This document shows, in pieces, positions 1 to 12,539 of a DNA stretch of 64,000 nt. A program made the translations under genes and the position numbers. How positions within the stretch are numbered: the first letter of the stretch is position 1; the number at the start of each line of letters is the position of its first letter. The notes under the pieces are model-generated. The model did no database searches, was not told the origin of the DNA, and was given only the letters and a program-made list of their open reading frames with translations. Source of the stretch: Deinococcus alpinitundrae (GTDB lineage: Bacteria > Deinococcota > Deinococci > Deinococcales > Deinococcaceae); NCBI RefSeq assembly GCF_009982895.1, contig NZ_WXZL01000001.1, positions 186,001 to 250,000 of the forward strand. Reading direction: 5' to 3'.

Positions 1-5
1 TGCGC

Positions 6-749
6 TTACTTACGCAGCGCGGCCCAGGGGTTGAACAGGTATGGGTTAAGCGCCTGCGATTCAAGCGACTGCACCGAGTTCTTGTTCTTCCAGGTCAGAC
101 GGCCAGGCGTCTGGTTAGCAGCCCGCGTGATAGTCGTACTCGCGCCGTTCACGGTCACGTCCATCACGTTCCAGCCCTGCTTGAAGACCAAGCTCTGATT
201 GACAGTGCCGTAGCCTAGACAGCCCGTATTGTTGACAGTCACTGTGCCAGCAACAGTAGCGAACCACCACACCTTATAGGAGACGGCGTTCCCACCGGGC
301 AGCGGGCTAACATTCTCGGCCACGAAGGTCGTGCCCTTCATACTGTTGAGCGTACTGAAGACGATCGACTTAAAGCCGCTAGGCGCAGTCACATTGGTGG
401 TGGTGCACAGCCCAAAGGTGTCGTCTTTGCTGTTGAGCAGGTTGCCGTAGGTGCTGTTCATGGTGGCAGTGCTCGGCAAGTTCAGATCAAAGTTTCCGTT
501 TGAGGCGATCGGCGCACTCAATCCAGTCAATTGCTCCTGGATGGTGTCGGCTGAACTCGCCGTAAACGGCACCAGCATGCCCGAAATCACCGTCGGCTGG
601 GTGGCTGCAGGCGGCTTGACCGTTCCGTTGCCGCTGCAAGCGCCCAGCATCAGCGTAGTACCAAGTAGGGCCAGCGCCGCAGCGGGCTTTTTGAAGGCGG
701 AGGCAGGCCGGACTTGAGGTTGCGGTGAGGAGGGAATGAATTGTGTCAT
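6..749 (-). CDS. Hypothetical lipoprotein
   Basis: A 247-residue exported protein of unknown function. The N-terminus has a basic stretch, a hydrophobic core near residues 23-36 and a lipobox (LGAC-S) with the modified cysteine at about residue 38, so it should be a lipid-anchored envelope protein. The mature part is rich in Thr, Ser, Asn and Val and looks like a secreted beta-rich domain; I recognise no family. I chose the ATG at 749; an upstream GTG at 782 would add 11 residues before an already complete signal peptide. It ends close to the window edge, with no visible operon partner; the next gene is 111 bases away on the same strand. Confidence 0.7.
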   Translation of the reverse strand: MTQFIPSSPQPQVRPASAFKKPAAALALLGTTLMLGACSGNGTVKPPAATQPTVISGMLVPFTASSADTIQEQLTGLSAPIASNGNFDLNLPSTATMNSTYGNLLNSKDDTFGLCTTTNVTAPSGFKSIVFSTLNSMKGTTFVAENVSPLPGGNAVSYKVWWFATVAGTVTVNNTGCLGYGTVNQSLVFKQGWNVMDVTVNGASTTITRAANQTPGRLTWKNKNSVQSLESQALNPYLFNPWAALRK

Positions 750-860
750 AAGCCTATGATGGCGCTCACCTGTCCTCACCAACTAGTCCGGCTTTGGTCG
801 GATTTCTCTCACTTCGCGTCATATATGAGAAACGTCACACCCTACCGATACCGGGATCTA

Positions 861-1556
861 TTACTGCTCAGGCGAGTGACCAATCAATTCGGGCGCACCC
901 AGAAATCTCGGCTGGGTGCCGCGCCACACGTCTGTCATCGCCGAGACGCGGGCCAGCCACTCGCGGCCCTGCACCCGCCTGCCCGCCGCCCCGGTCACGT
1001 CTCGGGCATCGAAGCCGATCGCGTCCAGGCCGTACGCCTGCGCCAGATAAATTGCCCGCTCATTGTGGAAACGCTCGGAAATGACCGTGAAGCGGCCCTG
1101 ACCGAACACCTTGCTGGCCCGCACCACCGAGTCGAGGGTGCGAAATCCTGCGTAGTCGCGGTAGAGGTGCGCTGCCGGAATGCCCCCGAAGAGCAGATCG
1201 GCGCGCATGGTGGTGGGTTCGTCGTAGCTGCGGTGGGCATTGTCGCCCGACAAGATCAGGTCGCTGATCTTCCCGGCCCGGTACAGCGCGAGCGCCGCCT
1301 CAATGCGGTAGCGGTAGTACGGATTGAGGCCGCCGCCGCTGAGGTATTTGCTGGTGCCCAGCAGCACGCCCACCTGCCGGGCCGGCACCGCCTCCACGTT
1401 GCTGTAGAGCCGTCCCTCAGCGCTGATCATCACCCGCTGGTTGACGATCAGCACCAGCACTATCGTCAGCGCGGCGACGATACCCAGCGTCAGGCTGCAG
1501 GCGATCAGCGGTTTGCGCCAGCTCCATACCTTTACCTGGGTCAGTCGGCGGCCCAC
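861..1556 (-). CDS. SanA/YdcF-like DUF218 membrane protein
   Basis: A 231-residue protein with one N-terminal membrane helix (about residues 17-38) followed by a DUF218 domain. The family signature is visible: VGVLLGTSKY, a TxxNPYYRYR-like segment, LILSGDN, and the later SERFHNERA. SanA of E. coli, the best-known relative, affects envelope permeability to vancomycin at high temperature; a similar envelope role is an inference. The start codon lies inside the 3' end of recJ (16-base overlap), so it is probably translated from the recJ transcript. It is the last gene of the lapA-like/recJ/sanA-like minus-strand unit. Length is normal for the family. Confidence 0.8.
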   Translation of the reverse strand: MGRRLTQVKVWSWRKPLIACSLTLGIVAALTIVLVLIVNQRVMISAEGRLYSNVEAVPARQVGVLLGTSKYLSGGGLNPYYRYRIEAALALYRAGKISDLILSGDNAHRSYDEPTTMRADLLFGGIPAAHLYRDYAGFRTLDSVVRASKVFGQGRFTVISERFHNERAIYLAQAYGLDAIGFDARDVTGAAGRRVQGREWLARVSAMTDVWRGTQPRFLGAPELIGHSPEQ

Positions 1557-3673
1557 ATCTTTTCCCGGCTGTCTCTGAAGGCCGCCTCTGGACGCTCAAG
1601 CCCCAGCATGGCCCGCACCGCCCGCGCAAAGCCTGCGTCGTCGAGCGCGCGGTAAAAGTGCGCCCACTGAAGTCGGCGGTAGGTGTCGGCGGCTTGTTCC
1701 CGCGTGGCCGCCTGCGCATAGTCCAGTCCGCTCAGCACGGCGCGGCGGCCCAGCGTCTGACCGTCCAGCTCGGTCAGGGTCTTGGGTCCCCAGGCGAACG
1801 ACACTTGACCCTGAGTCAGCCAGCGGATCAGCGCGTCCTCGGGCGGCAGGGCGTAGAGCACCACCTCGCCGCTGAGGTCGGCGTCGGCCTTCAGCAGGGT
1901 CACGCCGGGAATGTGGCTTCGAAGGTAGGCGGCCACCGCGCCCTCGGCGTAGACAGACGCGCCGTCCCGGAGGTGCTGCATGGCCGTTTTGGGATCGAGT
2001 CGGGGCAGCACACCACCTACGTCCGCGTCTCCGGCGAGGCCGAGCGCTTCGGGAGCGCGCAGCGCCTCGCCCAGAAACTCGGCCTTCTCGCGCCCGTTCC
2101 AGCTGTTGCGCTGCAAGTGCAGGGCGAAGTCGTGGGCACCGGAGCGGGTGCGGCCCTCGCGGTACTTGACGCCGCGCACCCCAAGCGCCGTGAAGCTGAG
2201 GGTCCCTTTGTCCTGGCCGATCAGCTTGGCGGCTTCCAGCGGGCCGCGCAGGTGCCACAGCGGCGCGCGGTGGCCTTCTCCAAACGGCTCGAAGCGCTCG
2301 ATCTCGCTGAGCAACTCGAAGTCGGCGCACCCGGCGGGCAGCAGCGCGTCGAGCGCCACTGTCGGCAGCGGGCGCGGAAACTGCCGGGCATAGTCGTGAA
2401 TGCGGCCCCGGAACGCGGCGAACCGGTTCATGTCCAGCGAGAAGCCCGCCGCGCCAGGATGCCCGCCAAAACGCTTGAGTAGATCGGCCGAGGCATAGAG
2501 GCCCGCCACCGCCGAGATGCCCGGCGTGCTGCGTACCGACCCCTTGCCCTGCGCCGCGATATACACCGGCCGGTAATACGTTTCGAGCAGCTTACTGGCC
2601 ACGATCCCCATCACGCCGGGGTGCCAGTCGTCTTTGGTGATCACCAGGGCCGGGTCTTCGGGATCGGCCAGTTGCAGGGCCTCCTTGAACATCCGGTCTT
2701 GCAGCACCCGCCGCTCACCGTTCTTGATGTCCAGGTAGGTGCTGAGCTTCTCGGCCTCGAGCTTGTGGGTGGTGGTCAGCAGCGAGAGCGCCACGTCGGC
2801 CTCGCCCATCCGGCCCGCCGCGTTGATGCGCGGGGCCAGCACGAAGCCCACGTCGCGGGCAGTAACGGTCTTCTTGCCGTTCATCAGCGCCCGCAGGCCG
2901 GGCAGTTCGGTGCGCCCGAATTCAGAGAGGCCTGCCACCACCAGCGCCCGGTTCTCACCCACCAGCGGGGCCACGTCGGCCACCGTGCCAAGGGTCGCCA
3001 GCGGCGTCAGGTGAAGGGGTGCGGGCAGGCCGAGCTGCCGGTACACCGCCCACAGCAGGTGGTAGGCCACGCCCGCTCCGGTCAGGTTGTGAATGGCCGG
3101 GTCGTAGTCGCGCGTCAGTTTGGGGTGCACCACCAGGCAACTCGGGAAGTCCGGCCCCGGCGAGTGGTGATCGGTGACGATGACCTCCACGCCCATTGAG
3201 AGCAGACTTTTGACTTCCTCCAGATTGGTCACCCCACAGTCCACCGTAACGAGCAGGTCGGCGGCCTCGGCGTGCTCGGCCACCCGGTCGGGGTGCACGC
3301 CGTAGCCCTCGTTGAGCCGGTGCGGGATGAAGCCGTGAACGTTCGCGCCCACCTCGCGCAGGCCCCAGACCAGCGTCGCCGTGGCGCTCACCCCATCGGC
3401 GTCGTAGTCGCCGTGAATGCGGATGCGCTTTCCGGCCTTGACCGCCTGCACCAGCCGCTCGGCCGCCTCCAGCAACCCTGGATTGGGCGTCAGGGTCAGC
3501 TCCGGTGTCAGGTGGGCGCGGCTCAGCCCCCTGGCCGAGAGCACCTGCCCCAGCATGGGAGAAACCTCGAACTCGGCCATGACCCGCAGCAGCTCGGCGC
3601 GACTGGCGGGCGGACTGAGGAGCCAGTGGGGGTCAGGAAGGTGGGCAGCAGCAGACTTCGGGGTGGAATTCAA
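1541..3673 (-). CDS. recJ: Single-stranded-DNA-specific exonuclease RecJ
   Basis: A 710-residue 5'-3' single-strand DNA exonuclease acting in recombination and mismatch and base-excision repair. The DHH phosphoesterase core is clear: GDYDADG at residues 88-94, TVDCGV near 143-148, VTDHHSPG near 167-174, and the DHHA1 part with GRMG and the GGHPGAAGF nucleotide/DNA-binding motif further on. A long C-terminal region after the core is usual for Deinococcus-Thermus RecJ. Deinococcus lacks RecBCD, and RecF-pathway recombination with RecJ is central to its double-strand-break repair (established knowledge). It overlaps the lapA-like gene by 4 bases (ATGA) and the sanA-like gene by 16, so the three are translationally coupled. 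Confidence 0.95.
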   Translation of the reverse strand: MNSTPKSAAAHLPDPHWLLSPPASRAELLRVMAEFEVSPMLGQVLSARGLSRAHLTPELTLTPNPGLLEAAERLVQAVKAGKRIRIHGDYDADGVSATATLVWGLREVGANVHGFIPHRLNEGYGVHPDRVAEHAEAADLLVTVDCGVTNLEEVKSLLSMGVEVIVTDHHSPGPDFPSCLVVHPKLTRDYDPAIHNLTGAGVAYHLLWAVYRQLGLPAPLHLTPLATLGTVADVAPLVGENRALVVAGLSEFGRTELPGLRALMNGKKTVTARDVGFVLAPRINAAGRMGEADVALSLLTTTHKLEAEKLSTYLDIKNGERRVLQDRMFKEALQLADPEDPALVITKDDWHPGVMGIVASKLLETYYRPVYIAAQGKGSVRSTPGISAVAGLYASADLLKRFGGHPGAAGFSLDMNRFAAFRGRIHDYARQFPRPLPTVALDALLPAGCADFELLSEIERFEPFGEGHRAPLWHLRGPLEAAKLIGQDKGTLSFTALGVRGVKYREGRTRSGAHDFALHLQRNSWNGREKAEFLGEALRAPEALGLAGDADVGGVLPRLDPKTAMQHLRDGASVYAEGAVAAYLRSHIPGVTLLKADADLSGEVVLYALPPEDALIRWLTQGQVSFAWGPKTLTELDGQTLGRRAVLSGLDYAQAATREQAADTYRRLQWAHFYRALDDAGFARAVRAMLGLERPEAAFRDSREKMWAAD

Positions 3674-4038
3674 GGTTGGGCCTCGGCAGGAACGGAGAGG
3701 GTGGGCGGGCTTGAGAAGGGCTGAACCGCCAGCGGCGCAGCCTCGCCCAGGCGGGAGCGCAGGGTCAGTTGCAGCCGCTCCTCGGCCTGGCGGCGGCGGC
3801 GGATGTCGGCCTGCCGCCGCTGCCGGAGTCGGGCCAGCGGCGGCAGCAGCAGCAGCGCACAGTACACCGCCCCCAGCAGCAGCGCCAGCCCCAGTGCCAG
3901 GCCGGTGGGCAGCAGCACCTCGCCGTCGGCAAACGGCAGCGGCAATCTCACCCTCCCCGGATTTTCCAGCGACACCAGCAGCAGGTAGCCGCCGAGCAGC
4001 AAAAGCAGTAGCACTTGGAGAAACTGCACGAAACGCAT
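3670..4038 (-). CDS. LapA-like (DUF1049) small membrane protein
   Basis: A 122-residue protein with two hydrophobic helices (about residues 4-22 and 43-65) separated by a short loop carrying the N-P-G and F-A/V pattern of the LapA/DUF1049 family, and a highly basic, Arg/Gln-rich cytoplasmic tail with coiled-coil character. E. coli LapA works in LPS assembly with LapB; Deinococcus has no LPS, so only the family resemblance is claimed. It heads the operon with recJ, overlapping it by 4 bases, and starts 6 bases after a TAGACT -10 box, so its message is probably leaderless. Confidence 0.7.
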   Translation of the reverse strand: MRFVQFLQVLLLLLLGGYLLLVSLENPGRVRLPLPFADGEVLLPTGLALGLALLLGAVYCALLLLPPLARLRQRRQADIRRRRQAEERLQLTLRSRLGEAAPLAVQPFSSPPTLSVPAEAQP

Positions 4039-4044
4039 GGCCGG

Positions 4045-4050
4045 AGTCTA
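4045..4050 (-). promoter_or_regulatory. -10 box of a leaderless promoter (lapA-like/recJ)
   Basis: On the minus strand TAGACT is followed by 6 bases and the ATG of the lapA-like gene. There is no ribosome-binding site and no clear -35. The spacing puts the transcript start at or next to the ATG. Confidence 0.55.
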
Positions 4051-4065
4051 GCGCCCCCTGACAGC

Positions 4066-4088
4066 AAAAACCCCCGTAGAAGCGGGGG
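4066..4088 (-). terminator. Intrinsic terminator of lon
   Basis: Minus-strand hairpin CCCCCG-(6 nt)-CGGGGG followed by TTTTT, starting 24 bases after the lon stop codon. A textbook rho-independent terminator that also insulates the downstream recJ operon. Confidence 0.85.
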
Positions 4089-4111
4089 CGAAAGCTGCAG
4101 AGGGGTTGAAT

Positions 4112-6607
<2,496 letters not shown>

Positions 6608-6708
6608 GAAAGGCTCCTTTCTTCCGTGAAAAACACGCTACTGTGGATCATCTCGCAACCGTTCCACTGAATGCGGCGGCTGTCCGGCCATCTCAATAGC
6701 GCAGATAA

Positions 6709-6729
6709 CTTGAGTGCTATGCTATCAAG
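6709..6729. promoter_or_regulatory. HAIR-like HspR operator of lon
   Basis: CTTGAGT-N7-TATCAAG, against the HspR-associated inverted repeat CTTGAGT-N7-ACTCAAG: the left half is perfect, the right half matches 5 of 7, spacing is exact. It lies about 100 bases upstream of the lon ATG. On the minus strand the right half contains TTGATA, a possible -35, so HspR binding would cover the promoter. Confidence 0.65.
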
Positions 6730-7049
6730 TAAGCGCAGCGATTACAAGTGGGAAGCGCCAACCGGACCACTGGTGAGTGCCGCCGTGCCAAAGAGAGACA
6801 ATGCTGCCTGACACGTTGTTATTTTAACTTGGCGGGCCTGACATAACCCTCACCCGAAGCTGACGCAGGGTTTAGGCTTTGCGGTTGGCCAGGGCAAGCG
6901 CCTGCCCGCACCCGCTAGAGCATCTGTCTCTTCCGTGTACCGGGAAATAAACCCCACTCCACTTTCACCTGCTCTGGCACGTCCTCCACTCGCTCTGCTG
7001 CGCAGCTTTACAAGTTTGCTCGGTCCTAAAATTTTTACGATGGATGCTC
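6730..7049. other. Intergenic stretch, no gene seen
   Basis: About 320 bases between the lon control region and the thioesterase promoter. Frames through it have poor codon pattern and no start with a ribosome-binding site. It holds short AT-rich patches (around 6815-6830 and 7021-7036) and a lone TGACATAA at 6840-6847, but no convincing RNA gene or repeat. Confidence 0.4.
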
Positions 7050-7055
7050 TAGACT
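7050..7055 (+). promoter_or_regulatory. -10 box of a leaderless promoter (thioesterase)
   Basis: TAGACT, then 7 bases, then the ATG at 7063. No Shine-Dalgarno sequence fits in the gap. The AT-rich stretch at 7026-7038 may serve as an upstream element. Confidence 0.5.
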
Positions 7056-7062
7056 GCCCGGC

Positions 7063-7500
7063 ATGAGCCGCGACGACTTTCCTCCTCCCCTGCCCGGCCA
7101 ACCGCAAAGCGGAGCGCGCATGCTCGAGCTGGTGTTTCCCAAGGACACCAATTATCACGGCACGGCCTTCGGCGGCTTCGTGCTGTCCTTGATGGACAAG
7201 GCCGCCTCGGTGGCCGCCGTGCGCCACTCCAAGCACCACGTGGTGACCGCCCGCATGGACGCGGTGGATTTTCATCTGCCGGTGCGGGTCGGGGACGCAC
7301 TGGCCCTGGAAGCCCAGGTCATCCGGGTGGGGCGCACTTCCATGACCGTGCGGGTGGACGTGTTCCGCGAGAACCTGACGAGCGGCGAGCAGCAGCTGGC
7401 GACCAATGGCACCTTCGTGTTCGTGGCGGTGGACCTGGATGGCCGCCCGGTGGCGGTGCCGCCCCTGACCCCGCCACCGGGCGGCAGCGCCCGCAACTAG
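7063..7500 (+). CDS. Acyl-CoA thioesterase, hotdog fold
   Basis: A 145-residue single hotdog domain of the acyl-CoA hydrolase (YciA/BACH-like) family, which cleaves acyl-CoA to free acid and CoA in the cytosol. Family features: the N-terminal [16 protein letters not shown] segment, the [13 protein letters not shown] helix, [14 protein letters not shown], and a terminal strand with [10 protein letters not shown]. The Asn and Asp of the first segments are in the positions used for catalysis and CoA binding. The C-terminal Pro-rich tail is short. It is a single gene, convergent with the BTAD regulator 15 bases downstream, and has a leaderless promoter. The physiological acyl chain cannot be told from sequence. 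Confidence 0.85.
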   Translation: MSRDDFPPPLPGQPQSGARMLELVFPKDTNYHGTAFGGFVLSLMDKAASVAAVRHSKHHVVTARMDAVDFHLPVRVGDALALEAQVIRVGRTSMTVRVDVFRENLTSGEQQLATNGTFVFVAVDLDGRPVAVPPLTPPPGGSARN

Positions 7501-7515
7501 CTGATGACCGGCGCT

Positions 7516-8268
7516 TCAGGCCCGCGCCGCGCCGACGAGCCAGCGGGCGGGGGGCTGGATGTTCAGCACCTCGGCAGGCCGGGTGGGCAGCGCATTCGGG
7601 CCGAACATCTGTTCGAAGCGCCGCGCGAAAGCCTCCAGCACGTCCTGGGCACGGCGGCGCAGTCCGGCAGCGTGCAGGGCCGAGGCCCACTGCGAGCAGG
7701 CCGTCTCGGAGAGCGGATCAAGATCGCAGCGGCGACTCGCCAGCGCGCTGGCCTGGGCGAAGTCACCCGCCTGCATGGCCGCTGCGAACAATTCAGCCAG
7801 ACGCTGATCGTACGCGTCGCGCAGGAGCTCGCCGCGCCAGGTCAGGTAAGTGTCCCAGGCAGCGTTGCCCCGCAGGTACAGGCCCGCCAGAAATGCGCTG
7901 TGGGGCCAGGCCAGCGCCGCCTGCGTGTCGAGGCGGCCCAGCACGGACACATCGAGCTGCGCGCCGCTGAGATCGAGCGACAGCCCGCACCAGTGGGTCT
8001 GGAGCCGCCCGGCTTCCTGGCCCAGCGCCTGCCTGACATGCAGCGCCGCCGTGCGCAGCGAGCCGCTGTTGGGCGCATCGGGCCACAGCAGTTCGAGCAG
8101 GGTGTCTTGCGGCTGCGGGCCTTCCAGCGCCAGATACAGCGCCAGCGCCAGCGCCTTGCGGGTCTTGAAGGGGGCGATCCGGGGGCCGATTTGCACCGAC
8201 GGCGCTCCCATCACCCTGATTTGCACGGCGCTCATCGGTTCGGCATTGGCTGGTTCGGCATTCGGCAT
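7516..8268 (-). CDS. BTAD-domain transcriptional regulator (SARP-like, no ATPase)
   Basis: A 250-residue protein made only of an OmpR-like winged helix (about residues 12-105: RVMGAPSVQIG, then KTRKALALALYLAL and LWPD) and a bacterial transcriptional activation domain (about 115-230) built of helical repeats. This is the two-domain layout of short SARP regulators, without the NB-ARC ATPase or TPR parts of larger members. The ATG at 8268 has GGGGGAAG upstream; longer starts up to 8361 lack codon bias. Deinococcus genomes carry several such regulators of unknown target. Its convergent neighbour is the thioesterase and its divergent neighbour the PHP phosphatase; no operator is evident. Confidence 0.75.
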   Translation of the reverse strand: MPNAEPANAEPMSAVQIRVMGAPSVQIGPRIAPFKTRKALALALYLALEGPQPQDTLLELLWPDAPNSGSLRTAALHVRQALGQEAGRLQTHWCGLSLDLSGAQLDVSVLGRLDTQAALAWPHSAFLAGLYLRGNAAWDTYLTWRGELLRDAYDQRLAELFAAAMQAGDFAQASALASRRCDLDPLSETACSQWASALHAAGLRRRAQDVLEAFARRFEQMFGPNALPTRPAEVLNIQPPARWLVGAARA

Positions 8269-8399
8269 CGTTTCTTCCCCCTGACGGCGTGAGTGGACGC
8301 TCAACGTAATTCGGCTTGACATCATTGTGCGTATAGGGCGTAACACAGCCGTGACGAGCACGTGACGGGCACCTCACGCCGGGCGCGGGCCAGCCAAGC

Positions 8400-8405
8400 T
8401 AGGCT
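8400..8405 (+). promoter_or_regulatory. -10 box of a leaderless promoter (PHP phosphatase)
   Basis: TAGGCT followed by 6 bases and ATG at 8412. It abuts the alternative GTG at 8406, which therefore cannot be in the transcript, so this box decides the start in favour of the ATG. Confidence 0.5.
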
Positions 8406-8411
8406 GTGCCA

Positions 8412-9212
<801 letters not shown>

Positions 9213-9474
9213 AGCAGCAAGTTGGCGGGCGTCACGCTTGGCGCGGCAAGTGGGCATGGAGATTCACCTCTGCCCCACAGTGTGCGAGCGGCGCTGTCCC
9301 GGTGTCTTGAGGCCGCCAGGTCCCAGGAGCTGGGACAAGCAGCCGCAAGCAAGAAGCAAACGAAGACTGCCTTCCATCCTGAGGGCTTTGGCGCATCGGC
9401 AAGCTCTCCTCTCCCCCGGCGAGGATCCAGGGGAAAGGCAGCGGCAAAAGCCCAAAAACCCCCACCCGGTGAGC
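9213..9474. other. Intergenic stretch, no gene seen
   Basis: About 260 bases between the PHP phosphatase and polX. It contains a small perfect hairpin TCCCAG-GAG-CTGGGA at 9321-9335 without a T-run. I see no supported gene or RNA. Confidence 0.35.
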
Positions 9475-9480
9475 TAGCCT
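9475..9480 (+). promoter_or_regulatory. -10 box of a leaderless promoter (polX)
   Basis: TAGCCT, then 6 bases, then the polX ATG at 9487. No Shine-Dalgarno sequence is present. Confidence 0.5.
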
Positions 9481-9486
9481 ACCCCC

Positions 9487-11187
<1,701 letters not shown>

Positions 11188-11217
11188 ATCCCCGCGTGGA
11201 GTGCAGCGTCCATTCGC

Positions 11218-11249
11218 TTGACATGACAATCTGACGTGGCAAGATAAAG
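11218..11249 (+). promoter_or_regulatory. Sigma70-type promoter of livJ
   Basis: TTGACA at 11218-11223 with an AT-rich -10 candidate 17-19 bases on (AAGATA or GATAAA within 11241-11248). It lies about 45 bases before the livJ ATG, which has its own GGAGG site, so this transcript has a leader. Confidence 0.5.
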
Positions 11250-11295
11250 CCATTCTTAACACACTTGATCCCGGCAACCGGGGTCTGGAGGCCAT

Positions 11296-12453
11296 ATGAA
11301 ACGAACCCTCAGCTTACTCCTGCTCTCCTCGCTCACCCTCGCCTCCGCCCAGAAGGTCGCCACGCCCATCCCGCTGGGCATCGCCGTGGCCCAGACCAGC
11401 AACACCGCCCTCCTGGGTCAGGAAGAAGTCATCGGCGCGAAATTTGCCGAGAAGCTGATCAACGCGCGCGGCGGCGTCAACGGCACGCCGATCAAGCTGG
11501 TGTTTCAAGACACCGGCGGCGATGTGGCTGGGGCCATCAACGCCTTTCAGAACCTGGTGAGCAAGGACAACGTGGTGGGCATCGTGGGGCCGACGCTCTC
11601 GACCCAGGCGTTTGCCGCCGATCCCATCGCCGACCGCGCCAAGGTGCCGGTGCTGGGGCCGAGCAACACCGCCAAGGGCATTCCGCAGATCGGCGACTTC
11701 GTGGCCCGCGTCTCGGCCCCGGTGGCCGTGGTGGCCCCCAACGCCATCAAGCAGGCCCTCAAGCTCGATTCCAAGATCAAGAAGGTCGCGGTGCTGTTTG
11801 CCCAGGACGACGTGTTCTCGACGTCCGAAACCGGCACCTTCCAGCAGACCGCCAAGGACCTCGGTCTGACCGTCTCGACGGTGCAAAAATTCCAGACCAC
11901 CGACAACGACTTCACCACCCAGGTGACGGCAGTGCTGGGCGCGAGCGTTGATCTGGTAATCATCTCGGGCCTGGCCAACGACGGCGGCAACCTGGTCAAG
12001 CAGCTGCGCCAGCTCGGCTACAAGGGCCTGATCATCGGCGGCAACGGCCTGAACACCTCCAACATCTTCCCGGTATGCCAGAAGTACTGCGACGGCGTGA
12101 TCATCGCCCAGGCCTACAGCCCCGCCCAGCCGAGCGCGGCCAACCAGGTGTTCGTCAAGGAATACAAGGCCCAGTACAAGAAAGACCCGCCCCAGTTCGC
12201 CGCCCAGGCGTATACCGGCGTGCAGGTGTTCGTGGACGCACTGAAGGTCATCGACCGCAAGAAGAAGATCGGCGAGTGGAACCTCAGCGACCTGCGTATC
12301 GAACTCAACAAGCAGGTGCTGGTGGGCAAGTACAACACGCCGCTCGGCGCAATCTCCTTTGACAAGGAAGGCGAGGTCAACCAGAAGGACTTCTACGTGG
12401 CGCAGATCAAGATGCAAGACGCCAAGAACGGCAGCTTCGTCTTTTTGAAGTAA
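11296..12453 (+). CDS. livJ: Branched-chain amino-acid ABC transporter, substrate-binding protein
   Basis: A 385-residue periplasmic-type binding protein. A signal peptide (residues 1-18, cleavage near LASA-Q) precedes a type I periplasmic fold (Peripla_BP_6) with GIAVAQTSNTALLGQEEVIG, GGVNGTPI, VVGIVGPTLS and AYTGVQVFVDAL. It should capture Leu/Ile/Val or a related amino acid for the LivHMGF translocator that follows. It has a strong GGAGG site 5 bases before the ATG. A hairpin terminator after the gene would make the binding protein more abundant than the membrane parts. Ligand identity cannot be fixed from sequence, since the family also binds amides and urea. Confidence 0.9.
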   Translation: MKRTLSLLLLSSLTLASAQKVATPIPLGIAVAQTSNTALLGQEEVIGAKFAEKLINARGGVNGTPIKLVFQDTGGDVAGAINAFQNLVSKDNVVGIVGPTLSTQAFAADPIADRAKVPVLGPSNTAKGIPQIGDFVARVSAPVAVVAPNAIKQALKLDSKIKKVAVLFAQDDVFSTSETGTFQQTAKDLGLTVSTVQKFQTTDNDFTTQVTAVLGASVDLVIISGLANDGGNLVKQLRQLGYKGLIIGGNGLNTSNIFPVCQKYCDGVIIAQAYSPAQPSAANQVFVKEYKAQYKKDPPQFAAQAYTGVQVFVDALKVIDRKKKIGEWNLSDLRIELNKQVLVGKYNTPLGAISFDKEGEVNQKDFYVAQIKMQDAKNGSFVFLK

Positions 12454-12464
12454 ACCCTGAACCC

Positions 12465-12518
12465 GAAAGGATCAGCCGCCCGCTTTGTCCCACGCGGCTG
12501 GTCCTTTCTCGATTTTTT
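12465..12518 (+). terminator. Hairpin terminator/attenuator between livJ and livH
   Basis: 15-bp stem (12465-12479 with 12494-12508, one T-G wobble), then TCGA and six T. It starts 11 bases after the livJ stop and ends 21 bases before livH, so partial read-through would set the livJ to livHMGF ratio. Confidence 0.8.
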
Positions 12519-12539
12519 GACGCAGAGGAGTGCTTCGCC

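Noticed and set aside
6840..6847. TGACATAA resembling half of the Deinococcus radiation-response motif (RDRM)
   Set aside because: The left half needed for TTATGTCAT-TGACATAA is absent, and no repair gene starts nearby.
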